The notes under the pieces are model-generated. The model was given only the letters and a program-made list of their open reading frames with translations, did not search any database and was not told where the DNA came from. A stretch of 64,000 bases of DNA from DYEP01 sp040755615 (lineage in GTDB: Bacteria > Bacillota > Sulfobacillia > DUSP01 > DYEP01). Numbering within the stretch: position 1 is the first letter of the stretch; each line of letters opens with the position of its first letter. Location of the stretch: the NCBI GenBank assembly GCA_040755615.1, contig JBFMAL010000004.1, forward strand, positions 29,485-93,484, written 5' to 3'. Positions 31,645 through 40,334 of the stretch are shown here, in pieces. Position numbers and translations under genes: made by a program.

Positions 31645-34419
31645 CTACTTGACCTCCTGCTCTTCCTCTTCGCTTTTCACTGCAAACGCCATCTTGGCGA
31701 GCACGTCTCGACACCTTGGGCAGGTTCCGGGGTATTCATCGCTGCTCAGATCGTACACGTATGTCCAGCAGCGCTCGCACTTGGCGCCGGGTGAACGTCT
31801 CACTTCCACCTCGGGCCCATCGCCGGGCTCGACCCGGACCGCTGACACGATGAATACCGCAGCCAGGTTGTCTCTGTGGTCGCGGACGATCTTCTCCATC
31901 CAGGGACTGGTGGGCCGCAGGATGACCTCGGCATCAAGGCTTCCGCCGATCTCTTTCCTCTCGCGCGCAGCCTCGAGGGCGCGCCTCACTTCGTCTCGCA
32001 GCTCCATCAAGGGTTCAAACCGCAACAGCAGCGCTTCATCGGCCCAGTCTCGAGGCAGCTCAGGCCAGGAAGCCAGATGAACCGAGGCCGGCTCACCGGG
32101 ATCCCTGGGAAGATAACCCCATACCTCCTCCGCTGTAAACACGAGCACCGGCGCGATCATCTTCACCAGGCACCGTGCAATGATGTATAGTACGGTCTGT
32201 GCCGAGCGCCTTGCAGCATCGTCGCTAGCAGAGCAGTACAGCCGATCTTTTATAATATCCAGATATGTGTTACTCATGTCCAGCACGCAGAAGTTGTGAA
32301 TGGAGTGATAGAGACTGTGATACTCATACCTCCTGTAAGCCGATGTCACCTTTTCGAGCAGCTTGGCCAGTCTTGCCAGCGCCCACCGGTCCAGCTCAGG
32401 CAAGTCCCGATACGGCACAGAGTGCTTTTCCGGTTCGAAGTCGTAGAGATTGCCAAGGAGGAACCTGAGCGTGTTCCTGATCTTCCTGTAGACTTCCACG
32501 AGCTGCTTTAGGATCTCGTTTGAGACCCGTATGTCGGCGCGATAATCCGCCGAGGCCACCCACAGCCGAAGCACGTCAGCCCCGTACTGCTGTATTACCT
32601 TTTGTGGTGATATCACGTTGCCCAGCGACTTTGACATCTTGCGCCCCTCGCCATCCACTACGAACCCGTGGGTAAGCACCGCCTTATATGGAGGGAGACC
32701 CTTCGTGGCCACAGCTGTCAGCAGGGACGATTGAAACCATCCTCTATGCTGGTCGGATCCTTCAAGGTACAGATCCGCGGGCCAGGTAAGCTCGTCACGC
32801 TCTTCAAGCACCGCGGCATGGCTGGTTCCTGAGTCAAACCACACGTCCATAGTATCTGTTTCCTTGACAAAGTGAGTATCACCGCATTCCGGGCACCTGT
32901 AGCCCTCGGGCAGGAGCTCGGTGGCTTCCCTGGCGAACCACGCGTCCGACCCCTCCTTGCGGAAGATCGATGCGACGTGCGCAATAACCTCCATGTTGGC
33001 GATAGTGTGACCATGCCCGCAGTAGAAAATGGGAATGGGCACGCCCCATACACGCTGCCTCGAGATGCACCAGTCGCTCCGCTCCGCCACCATGTTCCAG
33101 ATCCGGTCCTTGCCCCATCTCGGGATCCATTCAACCTGGTCCACAGCGCGCAGCGCTTCCTGGCGGAAGCCCTCCACGGACGCGAACCACTGCACAGTGG
33201 CCCGGAATAATACCGGGTTCTTGCACCGCCAGCAGCATGGGTACTGGTGGTTGATGAAGCCCAGCGAGAGCAGGCTGCCTGTCTTATCCAAGTATTCCGT
33301 AACCGCCTTGTTACCTTCCGCGTAGAAGATGCCCTCGAACGGTCCTGATTCCTTCGTGAAATAGCCCTTGGAGTCTATCGGGACAAGCACGTCCAGCCCG
33401 TATTTCTTCCCCACATAAAAGTCTTCCTCGCCGTGCCCAGGCGCGGTGTGCACGCATCCGGTGCCCTGCTCCGTGTCAACATGTTCGCCCAGGATGATCA
33501 CTGACTCCCTGTCGTAAAGCGGATGCCTGGTCACTACCCCTTCCAGTTCCTCGCCGAGGTACGTCGCGAGGGTCGCGCCGCGTTCCAACCCCATAGCGGA
33601 AAACGCCTCATCTAGTAGGTCTTGCGCTACCAAGAGCTTTCCTTTCTTCGAGTCCACCAGGGCGTAGCGCAGCTGGGGATGAAGGGCGATGGCGAGGTTT
33701 GCAGGAATCGTCCACGGCGTGGTCGTCCAGATCACCACGCGTGCGCCCTCAGGCAGCCTGCCGCCCGAATCCGTCACGTCGAACGCCACGTAGATCGAAG
33801 GGGACCGCTTCTCCCGGTATTCCACTTCCGCCTCGGCCAGTGCGGTCTCGCAGTCAGCGCACCAGTATACTGGTTTTAGACCCTTGTAGATGTAACCCTT
33901 GTCCACCATCTGCCCGAACACGAGTAGCTGCCGGGCCTCATACTCCGGCCGCAAGGTGAGGTAGGGGTTCTTCCAGTCCCCTCTCACACCCAAACGCTTG
34001 AACTGTTCCAGCTGCACGTCCTTGTACTTCAGCGCGAATTCCCTGCACAACCTGCGGAGTTCAAGCGCGCTCACCCGGCTTCGATCCACACCGGTAGCCT
34101 TTAGAGCCTGTACCTCGATAGGAAGGCCGTGCGTATCCCACCCCGGGACGTAAGGGGCGTAGTACCCGTCCATGGTGGCAAACCGTACCACTATGTCTTT
34201 CAACACTTTGTTAAGGGCCGTACCAATGTGGATGTCCCCGTTGGCGTACGGCGGGCCATCATGCAGTACGAATTTCGGCCGCCCCTCCCGGCTCTTCACG
34301 CTCTGCTCGTACGCCCCTTCCCGATCCCAGCGGGCAAGGATCTCGGGCTCACGCTCTGGCAGGTTGGCTTTCATTGGAAAGGTCGTCTTGGGTAGGTTCA
34401 AAGATTTGCTATAGTCCAT
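31645..34419 (-). CDS. ileS: Isoleucyl-tRNA synthetase
   Basis: 924-aa class I synthetase, bacterial type with C-terminal zinc finger. HIGH motif in PPYANGDIHIGTALNK (~60), KMSKS motif in DGEGRKMSKSLGN, editing domain CP1 between them (WTTTPWTIPANLAIALHP). Zinc ligands are in CERCWTYVYD and CPRCRDVLAK. GAGGAG precedes ATG 34419. Only 70 bases separate it from the broken yggU, and no full T-box leader fits there. Confidence 0.96.
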   Translation of the reverse strand: MDYSKSLNLPKTTFPMKANLPEREPEILARWDREGAYEQSVKSREGRPKFVLHDGPPYANGDIHIGTALNKVLKDIVVRFATMDGYYAPYVPGWDTHGLPIEVQALKATGVDRSRVSALELRRLCREFALKYKDVQLEQFKRLGVRGDWKNPYLTLRPEYEARQLLVFGQMVDKGYIYKGLKPVYWCADCETALAEAEVEYREKRSPSIYVAFDVTDSGGRLPEGARVVIWTTTPWTIPANLAIALHPQLRYALVDSKKGKLLVAQDLLDEAFSAMGLERGATLATYLGEELEGVVTRHPLYDRESVIILGEHVDTEQGTGCVHTAPGHGEEDFYVGKKYGLDVLVPIDSKGYFTKESGPFEGIFYAEGNKAVTEYLDKTGSLLSLGFINHQYPCCWRCKNPVLFRATVQWFASVEGFRQEALRAVDQVEWIPRWGKDRIWNMVAERSDWCISRQRVWGVPIPIFYCGHGHTIANMEVIAHVASIFRKEGSDAWFAREATELLPEGYRCPECGDTHFVKETDTMDVWFDSGTSHAAVLEERDELTWPADLYLEGSDQHRGWFQSSLLTAVATKGLPPYKAVLTHGFVVDGEGRKMSKSLGNVISPQKVIQQYGADVLRLWVASADYRADIRVSNEILKQLVEVYRKIRNTLRFLLGNLYDFEPEKHSVPYRDLPELDRWALARLAKLLEKVTSAYRRYEYHSLYHSIHNFCVLDMSNTYLDIIKDRLYCSASDDAARRSAQTVLYIIARCLVKMIAPVLVFTAEEVWGYLPRDPGEPASVHLASWPELPRDWADEALLLRFEPLMELRDEVRRALEAARERKEIGGSLDAEVILRPTSPWMEKIVRDHRDNLAAVFIVSAVRVEPGDGPEVEVRRSPGAKCERCWTYVYDLSSDEYPGTCPRCRDVLAKMAFAVKSEEEEQEVK

Positions 34420-34460
34420 GCTTCGCCACTCCTCAAAGTGCTATGTTATTGCAAATCAGA

Positions 34461-34480
34461 AAGGCCACCGCGGTGACCTT
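34461..34480 (-). terminator. Weak hairpin between yggU and ileS
   Basis: On minus AAGGTCACC and GGTGGCCTT pair (one G-T wobble) with the central CGCG as loop, followed by TCTGATTTG. It is either a leaky terminator or a remnant attenuator. The ACCGCGG core recalls a T-box antiterminator, but the rest of a T-box is absent. Confidence 0.4.
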
Positions 34481-34488
34481 CCGATTCA

Positions 34489-34732
34489 TCAATGCTTACC
34501 GCCGAGAATGACCTCCACTTCCTCTGGCGTCCGGCCCTTCAGCAGGAGCGTCTTCATGCGACTTCTGTGACCTGCCACCACCTGAACGCTCGTCGCGGAT
34601 GAACCGTACCGGCGCGGCATTGGCTTGACCATCCACGGGAGGTGCCGCGACTTTAACTCGGAGGATGTCCCCGGACCACCCTGCCAGCTCGTTCTTTGAG
34701 GCCCTCGGGATCACCTTTACCAGCAAACGCAA
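34489..34732 (-). pseudogene. yggU: YggU/DUF167 gene broken by a frameshift and small deletion
   Basis: The TTG start at 34732 follows GGAGG and opens RLLVKVIPRASKNELAGWSG, DILRVKVAAPPVDGQANAA, typical of DUF167. After ANAA, near 34620, the frame becomes unrelated. The correct ending (SVQVVAGHRSRMKTLLLKG, RTPEEVEVILGGKH) is present in the next frame and stops at 34489. About seven residues of the usual RF-L-A region seem missing, so this looks like a deletion not divisible by three. A sequencing error is the alternative. Confidence 0.75.
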
Positions 34733-34758
34733 AAGCCAAACCTCCTACGCTGGGCGCG

Positions 34759-35205
34759 CTAGGCGTTCTCTTCCCTGGCCATCGCCTCGAGGAATGAATC
34801 GATCAGCGCCTTCAGTCTGGCCTGGAAGATGCGGTATTCCTTCTTCAGGTTCTCCAGCTCCTCGTTGGCTTGCCGCACCTGGTACCTTGCTTCCGTGCGG
34901 ATCTCCTCTGCCTCTTTCGTAGCCCTTTCCAAAATGAGGGTAGCCTCTTTGTGGGCGTTCTGCCGCACTTCCTCTGCGGTGCGCTCGGCGACTACCAACG
35001 CTTTCTCCAGGGCGCTCTCCACCTTCTTGTAATGATCCAGCTCTTCGTTTGCAGTGGCCAGCGCCTGTTTCAGGGAGGCGTTCTCCTTCAAGACCTCTTC
35101 GAAATCCCTGACCACCTGGTCCAGGAATTCGTCGACTTCCACCTCGCTGTATCCGCGGAAAGCTTTTCGAAATTCTTTATTGTGGATCTCAAGCGGCGTT
35201 AACAT
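34759..35205 (-). CDS. divIVA: DivIVA-domain protein
   Basis: 148-aa coiled-coil protein. The N-terminal membrane-binding domain shows LTPLEIHNKEFRKAFRGYSE, VEVDEFLDQVVRDFE, followed by long heptad-rich coiled coil to the end. DivIVA marks curved membrane at poles and septa and acts in division and sporulation. It lies downstream of yggT as usual, but ylmH between them is missing. Confidence 0.92.
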   Translation of the reverse strand: MLTPLEIHNKEFRKAFRGYSEVEVDEFLDQVVRDFEEVLKENASLKQALATANEELDHYKKVESALEKALVVAERTAEEVRQNAHKEATLILERATKEAEEIRTEARYQVRQANEELENLKKEYRIFQARLKALIDSFLEAMAREENA

Positions 35206-35270
35206 CGGACCACACCCCCGCAGGCAATACTGATCTTTCGATCTTCGACAAAGCTAAATCAATTCCTCCC

Positions 35271-35549
35271 CTACCAGACAGAAGCGAGGAAACGGATGAC
35301 TGCTCGCTGAAGCGCCGCCAGCAGTACCATAGCGATGACTGGCGAAAAGTCCAACCCGCCCCACATGGGCAACAATCTCCGGATAGGCGCCAGCACTGGT
35401 TCTGTAAGCAAGTATATCACCGATGCGATCTGCCGCATGGTCCCTCTGTACGGCAGGGGCGCCAGCCAACTTATGAGCACCCTCGCGAGCAGGAGAAAGT
35501 AGTATGCCTCGAAAGCCCACTGGAGCAACACGATCAAAAGCGCCATCAC
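35271..35549 (-). CDS. yggT: YggT-family membrane protein
   Basis: 92-aa YggT (YlmG) protein with two hydrophobic segments: LLIVLLQWAFEAYYFLLLAR and FSPVIAMVLLAALQRAVIRF. YLLTEPVLAPIRRLLP is the family signature. GTG 35549 or ATG 35546 are both possible. It is linked to septum-proximal functions by context in Gram-positives; the exact role is unclear. Confidence 0.88.
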   Translation of the reverse strand: MMALLIVLLQWAFEAYYFLLLARVLISWLAPLPYRGTMRQIASVIYLLTEPVLAPIRRLLPMWGGLDFSPVIAMVLLAALQRAVIRFLASVW

Positions 35550-35559
35550 TGCACCTCGT

Positions 35560-36234
35560 TTATGTTGTTCTCGGCCCGAATATCGCCGTACCGAGCCTCA
35601 CCATGTTGGCGCCCTCTTCAATAGCGATCTGGTAGTCCCCGCTCATCCCCATTGAGAGGTACGCCATCCGGTCCTCCCCCAGTTCTTGCCTTAATGATTC
35701 CCAGATTCTCCGCATCTTAGTAAAATATGGCCGGAGCTGTTCTGGATCATTTAGATACGGAGTTACCACCATGAGCCCGCGAAGACGCACCACGGGGCTT
35801 GCAGCCGCCCTGTGCACGAAATCAGCCACATTTTCTGGAGCAAACCCGTATTTTTGTTCTTCGTTTCCCGCGTTTACCTGAACCAAGCATTCCACCGGAG
35901 CGCTCGCCCGCTTTTCGATTTCAACAAGCAGTGAAGGTCTGTCCAGCGACTGGATGACCGAGAACCGGTGGAGCGCTTTCTTCACCTTGTTCGTCTGCAA
36001 GTGGCCTATCATGTGCAGACAGCTGCCCTCCGGATACTGCTTTGTCAGCGCTTCCTGTACGCGGTTTTCCCCAAAGTGTGTCATTCCAGCCTCCCAAGCC
36101 TCTCGTATGCGGCTGCTTTCAACGGTCTTCGTCACAGCCACGACCACAATGCGGTCAGGGCGTTGATGCGCCTTCTCCGCCGCCCTGGCAATGTTCTCTC
36201 TCAATCTTTCGATATTCTGTGCAACAGTCAGCAT
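35560..36234 (-). CDS. yggS: YggS-family PLP homeostasis protein
   Basis: 224-aa single-domain PLP-binding barrel, homologue of YggS/YlmE/PLPBP that buffers free pyridoxal phosphate. The PLP lysine is in IVVVAVTKTVE; HFGENRVQEALTK, HMIGHLQTNKVKKAL and LSMGMSGDYQIAIEEGANMVRLGTAIFG in pieces are canonical. ATG 36234 has AGGGG upstream; a GTG at 36252 overlapping the previous stop is the alternative. Confidence 0.93.
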   Translation of the reverse strand: MLTVAQNIERLRENIARAAEKAHQRPDRIVVVAVTKTVESSRIREAWEAGMTHFGENRVQEALTKQYPEGSCLHMIGHLQTNKVKKALHRFSVIQSLDRPSLLVEIEKRASAPVECLVQVNAGNEEQKYGFAPENVADFVHRAAASPVVRLRGLMVVTPYLNDPEQLRPYFTKMRRIWESLRQELGEDRMAYLSMGMSGDYQIAIEEGANMVRLGTAIFGPRTT

Positions 36235-36248
36235 GTGGCAGACCCCTT

Positions 36249-37520
36249 TCACCTGACGCGAAAACCTTCCCGCACAAGCCGCGGGTTCAGCACAACCTCA
36301 GTACCCTCCTTTATGCCCTCCACCACCACGTGGCTGTGGTTGCCGCCCTTGACTGTAACAGGCACAAACTTCGCCTTTGCCTTCTCAAAGGCATACACTC
36401 CCAGCACCTCTTCGATAGTAGTCAGCGCTGACCGCGGTATCACCACCCCCGAGTAGGTCTCGGTGACGATCTCCACGTTAACCCTCCTCAGGTTTAAGAG
36501 CTCAGGTACAAACTCCTCGGTAGAGGCAAGCAGCAGCACATAGTCGTCGCCCGATTTGGGCCCAACGGATACCGGGCGGAAACTGATGGTTCTGCCCTCG
36601 CCCTCTATCCTTACCTGTATGGTACTTGTTTGTACCAGCGCCTGAGCGTCCTTTTGCGGCAGCACGATGGCGATGAACGTCTCCTGGGTGTTCACCAGTT
36701 TGAAGACCGGCGTCCCCGCCTCCACTTCCTCACCGCTCTTGGTCCTTTCGGGCTTTGGCTGCAACGAGTACACCATCTTCGGGCCGAAGGCCGCAATCCG
36801 TGACGGTGAGAGCTGGCTTTCGTATCCGTCGGTGTAGTAAGACACCGCGCCGGGGGCCTTTGCCTCCAGCCTGTTCACCGCGCCGTCCAACTGCCTCTGC
36901 ACCGTCTCCTTCTCCGACAGGATGTCTCCGCGGCCTGCTTCCAGCACCGCAAGTTCGCCAGCTGCAGTGGTCCTATCAGAAACCAGGCTGCTGATCCTCT
37001 CTGATACCGTAACAATTAAGGAATGGTCTTGTACATTGATGGCTTTTCGGAGCCGATCCACTTCCTGCAGGAGCTGTGCGTTAATACGGTTTATCTCATC
37101 AGTGAGTTCCTGCATGCGGCGGCCGTTTTCCGACTCAAACCTCGCCAGCCTGGCGTTTAACTCTGCAAGCCGCCTTTTGAGCTCCGCACCGATCTCGGGG
37201 TTTTCTATTTCCGCCACCACGGTGCCCACCCTCACCTTGTCGCCCTCGTTGACGAGTAGTACGATCTTACCCTTTACGGGCGAGCGCACCACCTGTTCGT
37301 CCCTGATGATGACGGCGTCCGCGGAACGGCTTACTTCTACTGTCCCCCGGGATGCCTGTCCGACTTTGACAAACAATGAGAGCAGAGGTTCCCGGGCCCA
37401 GCCCGCCCCAGCGTACAGGAGGGCAGCCGCAGCCAGGACGAAAGCCCATCGCTTCCATACCGCCTGAGAGTTTGCGTTTTTCCCGGTTCTTCTGCGCCTC
37501 CTCGGTCTGCCCACGTCCAT
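36249..37520 (-). CDS. HlyD-like membrane-anchored adaptor protein
   Basis: 423-aa protein with a basic cytoplasmic N-terminus (PRRRRRTGKNA), one TM at ~24-42, a barrel-sandwich half (VVRSPVKGKIVLLVNEGDKV), a coiled coil at ~110-160, and beta domains with VVIPRSALTTIEEVLGVYAF. This is the plan of HlyD/periplasmic adaptor proteins. No transporter partner is adjacent. The same type of protein is often found next to yggS-sepF-divIVA genes in Clostridia, which suggests a cell-envelope role. Confidence 0.8.
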   Translation of the reverse strand: MDVGRPRRRRRTGKNANSQAVWKRWAFVLAAAALLYAGAGWAREPLLSLFVKVGQASRGTVEVSRSADAVIIRDEQVVRSPVKGKIVLLVNEGDKVRVGTVVAEIENPEIGAELKRRLAELNARLARFESENGRRMQELTDEINRINAQLLQEVDRLRKAINVQDHSLIVTVSERISSLVSDRTTAAGELAVLEAGRGDILSEKETVQRQLDGAVNRLEAKAPGAVSYYTDGYESQLSPSRIAAFGPKMVYSLQPKPERTKSGEEVEAGTPVFKLVNTQETFIAIVLPQKDAQALVQTSTIQVRIEGEGRTISFRPVSVGPKSGDDYVLLLASTEEFVPELLNLRRVNVEIVTETYSGVVIPRSALTTIEEVLGVYAFEKAKAKFVPVTVKGGNHSHVVVEGIKEGTEVVLNPRLVREGFRVR

Positions 37521-37562
37521 CTCCCCCCCCGCGCTTCCTACGAGGATTCGTGCTGTGAGCGG

Positions 37563-38336
37563 TCAAATCCTCTCAACGCACGCCACGAGGGCCATTCTCC
37601 CTGTGGCCCGGCCGTCCCTTCGGTAAGAATAAAACCGCGGGTCACAATGCGTACACAGCCCGGATACATCGATATTCTCCTCGCGCACACCCGCTTTCAG
37701 GAGACTCATCTGGTTAATTCGCTGCAGGTCGCACCGATAGTGGCCTGGCGTATCCGGCGTGAAGGCGAAGGCGTACTCCGGGTCAGCATCGGTCATGGCA
37801 CGCCGTACTGCGTCGTCCACCTGATAGCAGCACCCTCCGATGGACGGCGCGATGACCCCGAACAGGTCCCGGGCGCGGCTGCCAAACTCGGCTCGCATAA
37901 CTTCTACGGTCTTTCTCGCTATGTCGAGCGCTGTCCCGCGCCACCCAGCGTGTATCACAGCAACCGCGCGGTTCACCGGGTCATAAAGCCCCACCGGCAC
38001 ACAGTCCGCGTACATACAACCGACGGCAAGTCCAGGCACTGCTGTGACAAGCGCATCTGCCTGTTCCCGGGCCGCCGGCAATCCGTCAAGCCTGACGATC
38101 CGGTCGCCATGGACCTGCGTGGGATAAGTCACGTTGCTCACCCTGATCGCTCTGTAGAATCTGCGCCTGTTCTCGGCTATGTTGGCCGGGTCATCGCCCA
38201 CCCTGCCTCCCATGTTGAGCCAGGCAAACGGTCCTGCGCTTACACCGCCCAACCTGGTGCTAAATGCCATAACGACCCCTTCGGTTGCCCAGAAGGGGAT
38301 CAGGTAACTCACGCTATCCTGCTCCGTCCATCTCAC
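37563..38336 (-). CDS. pgeF: Purine nucleoside phosphorylase / laccase-domain protein (YfiH)
   Basis: 257-aa YfiH (PgeF) protein, a zinc enzyme acting on purine nucleosides and linked to peptidoglycan editing. Metal ligands: TYPTQVHGDRIV (His), CMYADCVPVGLYD (Cys) and AVIHAGWRGTALDIARK (His). FSTRLGGVSAGPFAWLNMG is the usual N-terminal block. GTG 38336 has GGAGG 8 bases upstream. Confidence 0.92.
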   Translation of the reverse strand: MRWTEQDSVSYLIPFWATEGVVMAFSTRLGGVSAGPFAWLNMGGRVGDDPANIAENRRRFYRAIRVSNVTYPTQVHGDRIVRLDGLPAAREQADALVTAVPGLAVGCMYADCVPVGLYDPVNRAVAVIHAGWRGTALDIARKTVEVMRAEFGSRARDLFGVIAPSIGGCCYQVDDAVRRAMTDADPEYAFAFTPDTPGHYRCDLQRINQMSLLKAGVREENIDVSGLCTHCDPRFYSYRRDGRATGRMALVACVERI

Positions 38337-38357
38337 GCGCTCTTCCTCCCTAAGGTC

Positions 38358-38615
38358 TCACCTGGATACCGGTTCGGTGAAGTTCGGCATTTCCACAAGA
38401 ATGACGTCTTCGCCGATCTTCTTAATCCTCTCCCATGGTATCACATAATCGCTATCTTTACCAAACAGTCCCCAGAAAGACGACGGGCCTGGCACCACCA
38501 GTGCCCTGATCCTCCCGTTTTCAAGGTCGATCTCAAGGTCTGCAATCACGCCCAGGCGCCGCCCGTCAACGATGTTCACCACGTCCCGAAGCCGCAAATC
38601 CGAGATGCGAACCAA
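38358..38615 (-). CDS. ylmC: YlmC/YmxH-family sporulation protein (PRC barrel)
   Basis: 85-aa PRC-barrel protein. TTG 38615 follows GGGAGGG and gives the typical opening VRISDLRLRDVVNIVDGRR. The second repeat reads DYVIPWERIKKIGEDVILVE. The longer upstream open frame runs through the spoIIR terminator and is not used. Family members are annotated as sporulation-related; biochemical role unknown. Confidence 0.88.
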   Translation of the reverse strand: MVRISDLRLRDVVNIVDGRRLGVIADLEIDLENGRIRALVVPGPSSFWGLFGKDSDYVIPWERIKKIGEDVILVEMPNFTEPVSR

Positions 38616-38656
38616 GATGCCCTCCCCCCTTTCAGGAACAGTATATGTTTGCAGAG

Positions 38657-38693
38657 GGAAAAAAAAGAAAAGAGCAACTCGATAACGAGCTGC
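38657..38693 (-). terminator. Intrinsic terminator after spoIIR
   Basis: Minus-strand GCAGCTCG, loop TTAT, CGAGTTGC (38693-38674) followed by TCTTTTCTTTTTTTTCC. Strong terminator closing sigG-spoIIR ahead of ylmC. Confidence 0.9.
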
Positions 38694-38716
38694 TTTTTCT
38701 GATGTTTTGCCCTCTG

Positions 38717-39361
38717 TTACTTTAGTGTTAGTGCACCTTGAACCCATTCTGCGGTTGTTGTGAGCCCTGCCCTAATGCGGCCAAGCCATTCGAGGCTCGC
38801 GAACCTGAGCTTAAGTCCTTCGTGTCCCGGTGTCCCAGCCGCTTCCACCAGCGTGAGTTCACCAAGACACAAGGGCGGGAAGATCACACACCACCAATTG
38901 GCTCCGTTTCCCTCGCCCACCACCACCTTAAGCGCTGCATACTCCCCTTCGCCGAGAGTGATTTCTCCGTACGAGCGGGCGGGAAAGTGGTAGTGGCCGA
39001 CCTCGCAGCGCACCTGTTGAGCCGCGCCGTATTCGGCTAGTACCACCTTTGCTCTTTCCTCGAATACGGACAGGTGTTCTTTTATCCTGGCGAGCGCATC
39101 CTCGGCCGAATCGCAACCTGCAAGGTACTCCCCAGCTACCGCCAGCACCTCGTCCCTGACTTTCAGCTTAATCGTCTGATCCCACTCGGAATCGCTCGCT
39201 GCCATTACATGCAGCCTCACGAGGTTTGAGGGGTTGTATGCCATGACACCGCCTCCCGCCACGATAATAGGGGCAAGCAAAGCCACGGCCACGGAGATGA
39301 TTGCAACTTCCATTAAAACCCCAAGTAATCTTGCCTTTTTGTTCAACGCTCCCACCTTCAC
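38717..39361 (-). CDS. spoIIR: Stage II sporulation protein R
   Basis: 214-aa secreted forespore signal that triggers SpoIIGA to process pro-sigma-E in the mother cell. An N-terminal TM or signal (VAIISVAVALLAPIIVAG) is followed by LVRLHVMAASDSEWDQTIKL, KVRDEVL, and the conserved NWWCVIFPPLC. Its start overlaps the sigG stop by 4 bp (ATGTGA); the exact GTG or TTG is uncertain. Its neighbours sigG, sigE and spoIIGA belong to the same pathway. Confidence 0.93.
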   Translation of the reverse strand: MKVGALNKKARLLGVLMEVAIISVAVALLAPIIVAGGGVMAYNPSNLVRLHVMAASDSEWDQTIKLKVRDEVLAVAGEYLAGCDSAEDALARIKEHLSVFEERAKVVLAEYGAAQQVRCEVGHYHFPARSYGEITLGEGEYAALKVVVGEGNGANWWCVIFPPLCLGELTLVEAAGTPGHEGLKLRFASLEWLGRIRAGLTTTAEWVQGALTLK

Positions 39362-40128
39362 ATGTATTTTCTCATATGAGACAGCGCGGCCTTTTCAAGC
39401 CTTGATACTTGCGCCTGGGATATGCCGATCTCTTCCGCCACTTCCATCTGGGTCTTACCTTGGTAAAACCTGAGCGAGAGTATGGTGCGCTCGCGCTCGT
39501 TCAGTTTCCTCATCGCCTCTCGGATGGATATCCCCTCAAGCCAGTTGATATCCTGATTCTTCTCATCGCTTATCTGATCCATCACGTATATCGGGTCCCC
39601 GCCGTCGTGATAAATGGGTTCGAACAGAGATATGGGCTCCTGGATGGCGTCAAGCGCGTACACTACTTCCTCGCTGGGCAGGTTGAGCTCGGAAGCGATC
39701 TCAGTTAGCGTCGGTTCTCTGGAGAGCTTGTTTACCAGAGAGTCCCTGACCTGCAGCGCTTTGTATGCCACGTCTCGCAGCGACCTCGATACCCGGAGCG
39801 GGTTGTTATCCCTAAGGTACCGCCTTATTTCCCCAATAATCATAGGCACCGCGTACGTGGAGAACTTCACGTTCTGCCCAAGGTCAAAGTTGTCGATGGC
39901 TTTCATGAGCCCGATGCAACCTACCTGGAACAGGTCGTCCACATACTCACCCCTGTTGTTGAACCTCTGTATCACACTGAGCACAAGCCTCAGGTTCCCG
40001 CCCACCAGTTCCTCCCGCGCCTTCTTGTCCCCCTGCTTCATTCGGCAGAACAGCTCGCGCATCTTGGCGTTGGATAGTACGGGTAGTTTTGACGTATTTA
40101 CTCCGCAGATCTCCACCTTATTGATCAT
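39358..40128 (-). CDS. sigG: Sporulation sigma factor G
   Basis: 256-aa late forespore sigma factor. N-terminus MINKVEICGVNTSKLPVLSN is diagnostic for SigG. Region 2: LVGGNLRLVLSVIQRF, DDLFQVGCIGLMKAIDNFD; region 3: IIGEIRRYLRDNNPLRVSRS; region 4: TILSLRFYQGKTQMEVAEEI and ISQAQVSRLEKAAL. ATG 40128 has GGGGG upstream. It lies downstream of sigE but behind a terminator, so it should have its own promoter; I could not define a clear sigma-F/G-type site. Confidence 0.95.
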   Translation of the reverse strand: MINKVEICGVNTSKLPVLSNAKMRELFCRMKQGDKKAREELVGGNLRLVLSVIQRFNNRGEYVDDLFQVGCIGLMKAIDNFDLGQNVKFSTYAVPMIIGEIRRYLRDNNPLRVSRSLRDVAYKALQVRDSLVNKLSREPTLTEIASELNLPSEEVVYALDAIQEPISLFEPIYHDGGDPIYVMDQISDEKNQDINWLEGISIREAMRKLNERERTILSLRFYQGKTQMEVAEEIGISQAQVSRLEKAALSHMRKYM

Positions 40129-40261
40129 CGACGGACCCCCGAACAAACGTATCGAGCCAGTCTCTTTGTCTTTGTGGCATAGTCATTATTCCCCACTGCG
40201 TGCGCGGCTTATTCCACTGAAGGGTCACGCTGACGCGCAGGCCGCCTGATGATTGCGCCGC

Positions 40262-40293
40262 TGTTTAGAAAAATAAAAAAGGGCGAAAGCCCT
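40262..40293 (-). terminator. Intrinsic terminator after sigE
   Basis: Minus-strand AGGGC, TTTC, GCCCT followed by TTTTTTATTTTTC. Separates spoIIGA-sigE from sigG. Confidence 0.9.
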
Positions 40294-40334
40294 GGGTAAA
40301 TGCTTGCCGCCCCTCTTGGTTATTTATTCCTCTT

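Noticed and set aside
34440..34500. T-box leader for ileS (ACCGCGG core in a hairpin)
   Set aside because: Only ~70 bases separate ileS from the upstream gene, and no specifier stem, AGGGTGG antiterminator or strong terminator is present.
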